Below, in pieces: positions 1 to 7,206 of a DNA stretch of 64,000 nt. A program made the position numbers and the translations under genes. The DNA is from Ferrovibrio sp. (GTDB lineage: Bacteria; Pseudomonadota; Alphaproteobacteria; Ferrovibrionales; Ferrovibrionaceae): the NCBI RefSeq assembly GCF_017994015.1, contig NZ_JAGOLP010000003.1, positions 1 through 64,000 on the forward strand, read 5' to 3'. Numbering within the stretch: the stretch's first letter is position 1; every line of letters begins with the position of its first letter. The notes beneath the pieces are model-generated. The model was not told where the DNA came from and searched no databases. It saw only the letters and a list, made by a program, of their open reading frames with translations.

Positions 1-466
1 CTTCCTTGCCGGTGCCGCTTTCGCCGGTGATCAGCACACTGGCGGAAGACGGCGCAATCTGCTCGGCCAGCTTCACCACGCCACCCATCGCCGGGTCGCG
101 GAACAGCATCTGGTAGCTTTCCTCCGCCACCGCTTCCAGCACGGCGGCAATCAGATCGGCATCCGGCGGCAGCGGCAGATATTCCTTGGCGCCGGCGCGG
201 ATCGCTGCCACGGCGGCACGCGCATCATTGCCGATGCCGCAGGCCACCACGGGCAGATTGATACGCTCGTTTTTCAGCGCATCCACCAGTCGCTTCACAT
301 CCAGTGCCACATCCACCATGGCAAGTTCGGCGCCACGGCCGCCACGCAGCAGGGTGAGGGCCGCGTCGATATCCTCCACCTGCGACACCTTGGCCCCGCG
401 CTGCAACGCGATGCGCGTGGCGGCGCCGATCTGTCCGTTCAATGTGCCGATGATGATCAACCGCAT
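1..466 (-). CDS. flbD: FlbD, sigma-54-dependent flagellar transcriptional activator (N-terminal part; cut by window edge)
   Basis: The visible 155 residues are the FlbD N-terminus. A degenerate receiver-like domain begins MRLIIIGTLNGQIGAA and is followed by the conserved stretch around ACGIGNDARAAVAAIRAGAKEYLPLPPD. The linker DPAMGGVVKLAEQIAPS leads into the AAA+ Walker A motif GESGTGKE, where the window begins. The family activates sigma-54 promoters of middle and late flagellar genes in alphaproteobacteria. It is the last visible gene of the minus-strand flagellar cluster, 28 bp after fliN. Two sigma-54-type promoters in this window (7084-7100 and 11429-11445) are plausible targets; that link is inference. 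Confidence 0.93.
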   Translation of the reverse strand, partial: MRLIIIGTLNGQIGAATRIALQRGAKVSQVEDIDAALTLLRGGRGAELAMVDVALDVKRLVDALKNERINLPVVACGIGNDARAAVAAIRAGAKEYLPLPPDADLIAAVLEAVAEESYQMLFRDPAMGGVVKLAEQIAPSSASVLITGESGTGKE

Positions 467-494
467 CTATCTGGTCCTCGTCTCGTCCGCCGCC

Positions 495-830
495 TCAACC
501 GCCGCGACCGCCCTTGATGATTTCCGTCATGGTCACGCCCAGCCGGTCTTCCACAACCACGACCTCGCCGCGCGCCACCAGGCGGTTATTCACATAGATG
601 TCGATGGCCTCGCCCACCTTGCGATCCAGTTCAATCACCGCACCGCGGCCAAGCTTGAGCAGCTGGCTGACCTGCATATTTGCCTTGCCCAGCACGGCCG
701 AGACATGCACCGGGATGTCAAACACCGCCTGTAGGTCGGCAGCGGTGCGGGCTGCATTGGGATCATCTTCCTCGGGCAGCCCGCTGCCACTGATATCCTT
801 CAGTTCAAGATCGTCGCCGGTATCAGCCAT
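495..830 (-). CDS. fliN: FliN, flagellar motor switch / C-ring protein
   Basis: This 111-residue protein has the size of FliN. An acidic, variable N-terminus of about 35 residues precedes a SpoA/FliMN C-terminal domain (residues about 30-105). Typical elements are VFDIPVHVSAVLG, a central LLKLGRGAVIELD and the end motif VNNRLVARGEVVVVEDRLGV. FliN forms the lower C-ring with FliM and FliG and binds FliH for export targeting. It lies 6 bp downstream of fliH and 28 bp upstream of flbD on the same strand, so it is probably co-transcribed with both. Confidence 0.95.
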   Translation of the reverse strand: MADTGDDLELKDISGSGLPEEDDPNAARTAADLQAVFDIPVHVSAVLGKANMQVSQLLKLGRGAVIELDRKVGEAIDIYVNNRLVARGEVVVVEDRLGVTMTEIIKGGRGG

Positions 831-836
831 GATCGA

Positions 837-1493
837 TCATCCTTCCGTCGCGATTGCTTCAGACCGCAGCGCGGCGAGATAACGCTGCACCGCTTGGTCC
901 ACATCCTGCTCGATCTGTGCCTGGTTGCGCTCGGCCGAGCCATCGGCCCAATCGACGCGGCAATCGGTGGCAGCCAGGCTGTTATCCGGCACCAGCATCA
1001 CCTTGCCGCCAAAACCGGATTGCGCCACCAGAATATCGATCCGGTCATCCAGCAGCCGGATCACCGGATCAGCCGCGCGCAACACCAGGCGCGGTTCGTC
1101 ACGCATATCATCCATGCAGCGCAGCACCAGCGCCTCGATCTCGCGCAACGGCTCGCGCGCCATCAGTTGCGATGCTAGTTTGCGCGCGATGGCGGCAGCC
1201 AGGGTCACAGCTTCAGACCGCGCCCGTGCCTCGCTCTGGTTCAGATTCTCGCCCAGCTGCGCCATGCGCGCCTCGATGGCGGCCAGACCATGCTCGATGG
1301 CGGCCTGCTGCTCGGCTTCGGCGGCCGCGCGGCCCGCCTGCTCGCCGGCGGCAAAAGCCTGTGCCTTGGCCGCCTCCATCTCATCGAGATTGAATTTCGG
1401 CGGCGGCGCCTTGGAACGGAACATCGGCGCATCCGTGCGCGGCTTGGAGCCATCGAACGGCTGGTCGAACAGGAATTTGGCCTTACCCGCCAT
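837..1493 (-). CDS. fliH: FliH-like flagellar export ATPase regulator
   Basis: This 218-residue protein sits between fliG and fliN, the usual place of FliH (called FlbE in Caulobacter). The N-terminus (MAGKAKFLFDQPF) is typical of alphaproteobacterial FliH. Residues 35-110 are Ala/Glu/Gln-rich and predicted coiled coil, with AAGEQAGRAAAEAE-type repeats. The C-terminal half carries the FliH/YscL-like domain ending in EQDVDQAVQRYLAAL. FliH binds the FliI ATPase and FliN at the base of the export apparatus. The function rests on position and composition as much as on motifs, because FliH proteins are poorly conserved. Confidence 0.85.
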   Translation of the reverse strand: MAGKAKFLFDQPFDGSKPRTDAPMFRSKAPPPKFNLDEMEAAKAQAFAAGEQAGRAAAEAEQQAAIEHGLAAIEARMAQLGENLNQSEARARSEAVTLAAAIARKLASQLMAREPLREIEALVLRCMDDMRDEPRLVLRAADPVIRLLDDRIDILVAQSGFGGKVMLVPDNSLAATDCRVDWADGSAERNQAQIEQDVDQAVQRYLAALRSEAIATEG

Positions 1494-1522
1494 GAAAAAC
1501 GATCATCCCCCGTGTTATCGGA

Positions 1523-2536
1523 TCAATAGATAAGCTCGTCGTCGCCCTTGTTGTCGGCCAGCATGATATCACCCTTGGCCGCCAGTTCCTTGGCCATGTT
1601 GACCATCGCCATCTGCGCCTCGTCGACATCCTTGAGCCGCACCGGGCCCATGCTTTCCATTTCCTCACGCAGCAGCTTGGATGCGCGTTCGGACATGTTG
1701 GAGAAAAACAGGTCGCGCAGGGTTTCGGAGGCGCCCTTCAGCGCCAGCCCGAGCTTGTCCTTGTCGACCGACTTCATCAATGTCTGCACACCGCTCGGAT
1801 CGAGCTTGATAAGGTCTTCGAAGGTGAACATCAGCGCCTTGATACGCTCGGCGGCATCGCGGCTGCGCTCTTCCAGCGCGGCAAGGAAACGCGCCTCGGT
1901 GTTGCGATCCAGGCTGTTGAAGATTTCCGCCATCATCTCGTGGCTGTCGCGGCGATTGGTGCGCGCCAGATTCGACATGAATTCGGTGCGCAACGTCTGC
2001 TCCACCTTGTCGAGCACTTCCTTCTGCACCGATTCCATACGCAGCATGCGCATGACCACTTCCATCGAGAATTCCTCGGGCAGCGCAGCCAGCACGCGCG
2101 CAGCATGTTCGGGGCGGATTTTCGATAGCACCACGGCCACGGTCTGCGGATACTCGTTCTTGAGATAGTTGGCCAGCACCGACTCATTCACATTGGCCAG
2201 CTTGTCCCACATGGTACGACCCGCCGGGCCGCGGATTTCCTCCATGATCTGGGTGACACGATCCGCCGGCAGTGCCTTCATCAGCAACCGTTCGGTGCTG
2301 TCGAAGGTACCGGAGAGCGAACCGGTGGAAGAGAAATTATTGACGAATTCTAGGAACAGCTTTTCCACCGTCTCGGAATTCACCGAGCCGAGATTAGCCA
2401 TGTTCTGCGAGATTTCCTTGATCTCTTCGTCGTCGAGCAACGGCCAGATTTTGGACGAATGCTCCTCGCCGAGCGCCAGCATCAGAATGGCGGCCTTGTC
2501 TGGCCCCTTGAGCTGGCGGAAATCCTTCTCTGCCAT
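1523..2536 (-). CDS. fliG: FliG, flagellar motor switch protein
   Basis: This 337-residue protein has the normal FliG length. It starts with [25 protein letters not shown], matching the FliG N-domain that contacts FliF. The middle domain follows ([19 protein letters not shown], with the [11 protein letters not shown] motif). The C-terminal torque domain includes [15 protein letters not shown] and the charged helix that interacts with the stator. It lies between fliF (19 bp gap) and fliH on the same strand. The start ATG at 2536 follows an AGCAAGGACC purine stretch. Confidence 0.97.
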   Translation of the reverse strand: MAEKDFRQLKGPDKAAILMLALGEEHSSKIWPLLDDEEIKEISQNMANLGSVNSETVEKLFLEFVNNFSSTGSLSGTFDSTERLLMKALPADRVTQIMEEIRGPAGRTMWDKLANVNESVLANYLKNEYPQTVAVVLSKIRPEHAARVLAALPEEFSMEVVMRMLRMESVQKEVLDKVEQTLRTEFMSNLARTNRRDSHEMMAEIFNSLDRNTEARFLAALEERSRDAAERIKALMFTFEDLIKLDPSGVQTLMKSVDKDKLGLALKGASETLRDLFFSNMSERASKLLREEMESMGPVRLKDVDEAQMAMVNMAKELAAKGDIMLADNKGDDELIY

Positions 2537-2555
2537 GGTCCTTGCTCCTGCCGGC

Positions 2556-4226
2556 TTAGCTGGTCTGGTAGAGCCAGTTGCGGATGATCGAAATTGCTTC
2601 TTCCGGATGCTTGTCGACGATCTCGCCGATCTTCTTCAAGCTGGATGCCTTCACCTGGCCCTCGATGCGCGCAATGTCGATCATCGATTCGATGCCGGGC
2701 GTCGCCATCGGCGCCATGCCATCGGGCGCGGCGGGCAATTCAGCAATCGGCGCCGAGCCTACCACGACCGGCACACCCATGCCGCTCGGGGTCAACATGC
2801 CCGGGGGCACGTCATCCGGATTCTGTGACGCCTCGATAATGCGCTTGACGATCGGGCGCACCACCAGCAGCAAGGCCAGCAGGGCAGCCAGCAGATAGCC
2901 GGCCAGTTCACCAATGCGGAACAGGTCGCGCTTGTTCAGGCCAAGGAAAATCGGCACGCTGTCGGGATCAACTTCCTCGGGGATGTCGCCCGGCTCGGCG
3001 AAGCGCATCGACACCACTTCGACATTATCGCCGCGCTGCTGGTCGAAGCCGATGGCGTTGCGCACCAGGGCATTGAGCTGCTGCAATTCCTCCGGGCTGC
3101 GCGGCTGGTAGCCGCGCTGGCCTTCGGCATTCACCGTGGTGATCTGGTTCACCAGCACGGCGGCGGAAACCCGCTTGACGATGCCGCCTTCGCGCACCTG
3201 GGTGCGGATGGTCTTGGAAATCTCGTAATTGATCACTTCTTCCGAGCGCTGACCGCGCGCCGTGGCCTGATTGGCGCCCTGGCCCTGGGCTTCCGGCAGG
3301 TTGTTCTGCACGGTGACGGCCTGCTGGCCTTCCTGGCTCTGATTCTGCTCGTTGATGGTCTGGGTCGAGCGGATCACCTGCTGATCCGGATCAAACAATT
3401 CCTGATTGGTGGTGACCCGATCAAAATCCATATCAACGGCCACTTCGGCGCGCACATTGCCAACACCCACCGAGCGTTCCAGCAAGGCCTCAATCGACTT
3501 GCGCAGCTTGTCCTCGGCCTGGCGCCGCATCTCGGTCATCTTGCTGGCGGTGGCTGCGAGCGGATCGGCCTTCTCGTCGCTGGTGCCCGCCAGCAGGTTG
3601 CCGCGATCATCCACCACGGCGATACGGCTCGGTTTCAGGTCGGGCACGGCAGCGGCAACGATATTCTGGATGGCGCGGACCTGCGGCTGGTCGATGCGGC
3701 CGCCGCGCGTCTTGATCACGATGGAAGCGGATGGCTCGCGTTGTTCGCGGCTGAACACTTCGCGCCGCGGCAGCACCAGATGCACCCGCGCCGACTGCAC
3801 CTGGTCAATGGCGCGGATGGTGCGCGCCAATTCGCCTTCCAGCGCCCGCAGATGGTTCAGATTCTGCATGAAATTGGTCGCCGACAGGGCATTGGCCTTG
3901 TCAAACAATTCATAGCCCATCGAGCCGCCGCCCGAAGGCACGCCGCTTTCGGCCAGTTGCATGCGCAGCCGCAGCACACGATCCTCAGGCACCAGCACCT
4001 GGGCGCCGTTGGCGGCGATCTGGTACGGCACCTTTTGCTGCTCCAGCCGCGTCACGATGGCGGCCGAGTCGGTGAGGTCGAGGTTGCCGTAGAGCAACGC
4101 CATTTTCGGCTGTGTCACCTTCATACCGATGAAGATGAAAAAACCGATCAGGGCAGCCGCCGTCATGCCTAGCATGGCCAGGCGGGCAGGCCCCAGATTA
4201 CGCAACATTTGCATCAGACCATTCAC
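2556..4226 (-). CDS. fliF: FliF, flagellar MS-ring protein
   Basis: This protein of about 556 residues has the FliF architecture. A short cytoplasmic N-terminus ([16 protein letters not shown]) precedes a first membrane segment around residues 20-40. The large periplasmic ring-building and YscJ-like region follows, with [26 protein letters not shown] and the [18 protein letters not shown] element. A second membrane segment is near residue 430 ([20 protein letters not shown]). The C-terminal tail binds FliG. I prefer the GTG at 4226 (GGGG seven bases upstream; then [12 protein letters not shown]) over the longer frame opening at 4253, because it matches the family N-terminus. The gene lies between sciP and fliG. 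Confidence 0.95.
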   Translation of the reverse strand: MNGLMQMLRNLGPARLAMLGMTAAALIGFFIFIGMKVTQPKMALLYGNLDLTDSAAIVTRLEQQKVPYQIAANGAQVLVPEDRVLRLRMQLAESGVPSGGGSMGYELFDKANALSATNFMQNLNHLRALEGELARTIRAIDQVQSARVHLVLPRREVFSREQREPSASIVIKTRGGRIDQPQVRAIQNIVAAAVPDLKPSRIAVVDDRGNLLAGTSDEKADPLAATASKMTEMRRQAEDKLRKSIEALLERSVGVGNVRAEVAVDMDFDRVTTNQELFDPDQQVIRSTQTINEQNQSQEGQQAVTVQNNLPEAQGQGANQATARGQRSEEVINYEISKTIRTQVREGGIVKRVSAAVLVNQITTVNAEGQRGYQPRSPEELQQLNALVRNAIGFDQQRGDNVEVVSMRFAEPGDIPEEVDPDSVPIFLGLNKRDLFRIGELAGYLLAALLALLLVVRPIVKRIIEASQNPDDVPPGMLTPSGMGVPVVVGSAPIAELPAAPDGMAPMATPGIESMIDIARIEGQVKASSLKKIGEIVDKHPEEAISIIRNWLYQTS

Positions 4227-4298
4227 GGCATCACCCCATGCGCTTCCACGCACCCGGACATTATGGTGTCAGGGTAGGCAGCTGGGATGAAGAAGAGG

Positions 4299-4335
4299 TT
4301 AACACCCCGGCAAATTTTGCCTAGCGGTTTGTTAA
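4299..4335 (-). promoter_or_regulatory. Candidate CtrA-type binding region upstream of fliF
   Basis: Two GTTAAC motifs (TTAA at 4299-4302 and 4332-4335) flank an A/T-rich core, GCAAATTTTGC, in front of fliF. Each TTAA has only a partial second half site at the CtrA spacing of seven bases, so this is weaker than the TTAA-N7-TTAA consensus. In Caulobacter the class II flagellar genes, including fliF, are CtrA-controlled. The assignment here is inference from sequence and position. Confidence 0.3.
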
Positions 4336-4373
4336 CCTTTATGGCCGGAAACGGCGGTCTGTCTGTGGCAAGC

Positions 4374-4724
4374 TCAGGCCCGGGCGCCGGATTTGGCCGG
4401 CAGCGGCTTCAGGCTGCCGGGGCGGTATTCCTGCAACCGGGTGGTGCGCAGGCCGGGCAGGCCATGCTGCTCGATGGCGCGCTGCCAGGAGAGGAATTCC
4501 TCCACCGTCAGACTATAGCGCTCACAGGCTTCATCCAGGGTCAGCAAACCGCCACGCACCGCCGCCACAACCTCGGCTTTGCGCCGGATCACCCAGCGCT
4601 TGGTGCCGGGCGCAGGCAGGCTGTCGCGGGTCAGCAACTGGCCCTCGGGTCCGACAATACTGGCGATGGGGCTCTCGCGGCTGAACATTCGCGTTTCTGG
4701 CTTCACAATCTGGCTGCGATACAT
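4374..4724 (-). CDS. sciP: SciP, DUF1153-family inhibitor of CtrA-dependent transcription
   Basis: The protein of about 116 residues contains the DUF1153/SciP signature: TKRWVIRRKAEVVAAVRGG, then LTLDEACERYSLTVEEFLSW and HGLPGLRTTRLQEYR. This is a helix-turn-helix fold. In Caulobacter, SciP binds CtrA at its target promoters and blocks RNA polymerase recruitment. I chose the ATG at 4724 because GAGG lies six bases upstream; the ATG at 4739 has no ribosome-binding site and overlaps the putative CtrA box. It sits between flgD and fliF on the same strand. The C-terminal tail beyond the domain is short and basic. Confidence 0.9.
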   Translation of the reverse strand: MYRSQIVKPETRMFSRESPIASIVGPEGQLLTRDSLPAPGTKRWVIRRKAEVVAAVRGGLLTLDEACERYSLTVEEFLSWQRAIEQHGLPGLRTTRLQEYRPGSLKPLPAKSGARA

Positions 4725-4739
4725 GCTAGACCTCGCCAT

Positions 4740-4754
4740 TTAACAAAGGACTAA
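4740..4754 (-). promoter_or_regulatory. Near-consensus CtrA box upstream of sciP
   Basis: On the minus strand the site reads TTAG-N7-TTAA, one base away from the CtrA consensus TTAA-N7-TTAA. It lies 16 bases upstream of the preferred sciP start. CtrA control of sciP, with SciP feeding back on CtrA, is known in Caulobacter. Its use here is inferred from the motif only. Confidence 0.4.
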
Positions 4755-4784
4755 ACGCGCTGGTTAATGCGCGGTGAATCGGGC

Positions 4785-5486
4785 TTAGCTGCCGCTGCTG
4801 GTGCTGGTATTGGTCGGCATGCGGACGGCCACCACATCGGCGGCATCCATGCGCATGCCATTGACCACCAGGAATTGCGCGCCTTCCTCAAATTCGACGC
4901 TTTGCACCACACCGGAGGTATAGGTCTTGGGCGAGGTCATCGCCGCGCCATTGGCATCCTTGGCCACCACTTCCAGGGTGTAGTTGCCAGGCTTCGATAT
5001 GGTGCCAACATCGGTGGTGCCGTCCCAGTTCACCGTGGTGCGGCCGGCCGTCTTGTCCAGATTCTGGCTCGCCACCAATTTGCCGGTGGAATCGTAGATA
5101 TTGGCCTTCACCACGGCAGCACCGGCGGGAATATCTGTCAGCCAGTTGATTTCGCCATCCTTGGCCAACGCCGCCTTGTTGCCTTCCACCACCACTTCCT
5201 TGCCGATATAGCCAACATTGGTGTTGGTGGTCTGGGCTTCAAACAGGCCGATCAGCGTTTCGAGATTCTTGTTCTGATTGATCTGCTGCTCAACCTGCGA
5301 GAATTGCACCAGCTGATTGGTGAATTCCTTGGTATCCATCGGCGAGGTCGGGTCCTGATTGCGCAACTGCGTCGTCAGCAGTTTCAGAAAGGTGTCAAAA
5401 TTCTTTGCCAGCGAAACGCCGGCGGTGCCGGCAGCCGTGGTGCTGGTAGTGGTGGTATTGGTGGTCGTGCCAACTGAGGTAACCAT
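4785..5486 (-). CDS. flgD: FlgD, hook-capping scaffold protein
   Basis: This 233-residue protein begins with a Thr/Ser-rich stretch. The FlgD N-terminal signature FDTFLKLLTTQLRNQDPTSPMD and FTNQLVQFSQVEQQI follow. The central part has FlgD tudor-like and FnIII-like domains (residues about 85-215), including the YDSTGKLV and KPGNYTLEVVAKD elements. FlgD caps the growing hook and is removed when the hook is complete. It lies 21 bp downstream of fliK and upstream of sciP on the same strand, matching the hook-length gene pairing seen in other alphaproteobacteria. Confidence 0.95.
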   Translation of the reverse strand: MVTSVGTTTNTTTTSTTAAGTAGVSLAKNFDTFLKLLTTQLRNQDPTSPMDTKEFTNQLVQFSQVEQQINQNKNLETLIGLFEAQTTNTNVGYIGKEVVVEGNKAALAKDGEINWLTDIPAGAAVVKANIYDSTGKLVASQNLDKTAGRTTVNWDGTTDVGTISKPGNYTLEVVAKDANGAAMTSPKTYTSGVVQSVEFEEGAQFLVVNGMRMDAADVVAVRMPTNTSTSSGS

Positions 5487-5507
5487 GGCTTGGGCTCCTT
5501 CCCAGGC

Positions 5508-7028
5508 TTAAATTCGGATATCAAGGCCGCCGCGCGCTGCTGCGCGCTGCGCATCGGCAGCAGCGGCCAGGCTGCGCATGTCGCCGCCTGTCACACCGGC
5601 ATCGCCGTATTCATCGCCGCCCCGGCCATAGCCGCGCCGGCTGCCGCCTTCATTGCCGGCAAAGCCACGATTATCCTGGCCCTGGTCGCGCAACTGAAAA
5701 CTCAGCGAATCCTGATTGGTCTTGAGGCCGCCATCGCGCAGCGATTGCTCCAAGGCTGCGGCATCCTTCTGCAACATTTGCAGGGTTTCCGGCTTGTCGG
5801 CGGCAATCACCGCCAGCAGGCGGCCATCCTGGCTCACTTCCAGCGTCACCTCGACGCGGCCGAGATTGCCGGGATCAAGCTTGATCGAAATTGTGTCGCT
5901 GCCCTCGGCAATGGCCTTTTTGACATGCACCGCCACCTGCTCGCCCGGCGGCACCAAAGCCGAGGCATGGCGCGCTGCCTGGGCCTGCGCGTGGTTGACC
6001 GCCTGGCCCTGCTGGCTGGCCTGGCTCTGACCAAGACCGGCCACGGCGCCGAGGCCGTTCTTGGCCGCATCGGCGGCCGGGCTGGCAGCCGGTGGGGTTT
6101 CAAGGCTGAAGACGACCTGCGCGGTGTTGAGCTGCGCCAGCGCATCCTGCTTGAGCAATTGCTGCTCGGCGCCCGGCAGACCCTGGCCATCCAGTGTCTC
6201 GCCCTCGGCGCCCTGCTGCGCCAGCATGTCGGCAAACAGCGCTGCCGGATCAATCAGCGGCTTCGGCGCCACGCCGTCGGCACTGGTCTGCACCTCGATC
6301 TTGCCCTTGCCGCTGCCGCCCTGCGCCTGGCGCATCGCATCAACGATCTGGGATTGCGCTTCGGGTGATAAAACCGAAGCCTGAATCTGCTGTAGGGCCG
6401 CATCCACCGGATTGGCCGCACCCTGATTTGCATCCACCGCAACGCCAGCTTGGGCGCCAGTCTGTGTCCCGTTCTGGGACGCGGTGCCGGCCTGCGCCGA
6501 CACGGCCGCCTGGGCGGCGGGGATGAACAGGTTGAGGATCAGGTTCGGATCAATCGCCGCTTCTGCGGCCTGCTTGTCCTTGCCCTCGGCCTCGTCTTGT
6601 GCCGGTTCTTCACCGGCCTGCGCAGCCGCTTCTGCGGCCTGGCTTTCTGCCGGTGCCGCGCTTTGTGCGGCACCTTCCTCCTTGGGAGCGGCATCCGACG
6701 CCTGCTGCGCCGCATTGTCGCTCTTGTGGATTTCCTTCTGCCTCGGCTTGTCGGCAGGCTGTTTCTCGCCCACATCGGCCGCTTGGCGTTCCGGGCGGTT
6801 TTCCGCCCGGCTGTCATAATCCTGCTTCGGTTCCGGCTGACGGCTGCGCTCAACGGCGCTGGCAGCTTCCGGACCCTTCATCTCGGGGCGCTGCTTGGCG
6901 CCGCCGCTGAAGGCATTGGCCAGCACATTGGCAAAGGCGGTGGCGGCCTTGAATTCGTCGGACGCGGCTCCGCTCTCGGCCTGGCCGGCGGTGTAGGAAG
7001 ACGAAGTGGAAACCGAACCGATCTGCAT
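5508..7028 (-). CDS. fliK: FliK-like flagellar hook-length control protein
   Basis: This 506-residue protein has the FliK layout. A long low-complexity N-terminal half rich in Ala, Gln, Glu and Pro (residues about 20-360) acts as the ruler. The conserved C-terminal globular domain is at about residues 385-475, with ISIKLDPGNLGRVEVTLEVS and DGRLLAVIAADKPETLQML. FliK measures hook length and switches export specificity. It is the first gene of the flgD/fliK pair and is preceded by a sigma-54-type promoter at 7084-7100. The C-terminus is Gly/Arg-rich. Confidence 0.92.
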   Translation of the reverse strand: MQIGSVSTSSSYTAGQAESGAASDEFKAATAFANVLANAFSGGAKQRPEMKGPEAASAVERSRQPEPKQDYDSRAENRPERQAADVGEKQPADKPRQKEIHKSDNAAQQASDAAPKEEGAAQSAAPAESQAAEAAAQAGEEPAQDEAEGKDKQAAEAAIDPNLILNLFIPAAQAAVSAQAGTASQNGTQTGAQAGVAVDANQGAANPVDAALQQIQASVLSPEAQSQIVDAMRQAQGGSGKGKIEVQTSADGVAPKPLIDPAALFADMLAQQGAEGETLDGQGLPGAEQQLLKQDALAQLNTAQVVFSLETPPAASPAADAAKNGLGAVAGLGQSQASQQGQAVNHAQAQAARHASALVPPGEQVAVHVKKAIAEGSDTISIKLDPGNLGRVEVTLEVSQDGRLLAVIAADKPETLQMLQKDAAALEQSLRDGGLKTNQDSLSFQLRDQGQDNRGFAGNEGGSRRGYGRGGDEYGDAGVTGGDMRSLAAAADAQRAAARGGLDIRI

Positions 7029-7083
7029 GGCGAAACCCCTGAAGGCTGGCTGGCCCTTTCTGGGCCGGACTTGCGCTAGTAGA

Positions 7084-7100
7084 TAGCAAGCCCGATGCCA
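7084..7100 (-). promoter_or_regulatory. Sigma-54 (-24/-12) promoter for fliK-flgD
   Basis: On the minus strand, TGGCAT (7095-7100), five bases, then TTGCTA (7084-7089) match the TGGCAC-N5-TTGC consensus with the invariant GG and GC. It lies 56 bases upstream of the fliK start. FlbD, the sigma-54 activator of this regulon, is encoded at the other end of the cluster. Confidence 0.7.
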
Positions 7101-7206
7101 ACTCGGATTTTCGCCTTAAGTCATTGATTTATAATAATGCGGGGCCGTGGCCCTGCCCGGCAGGATTGTCCACCCGGAATCTTTTGCCGGGGTCGGCCAG
7201 GCTGAT

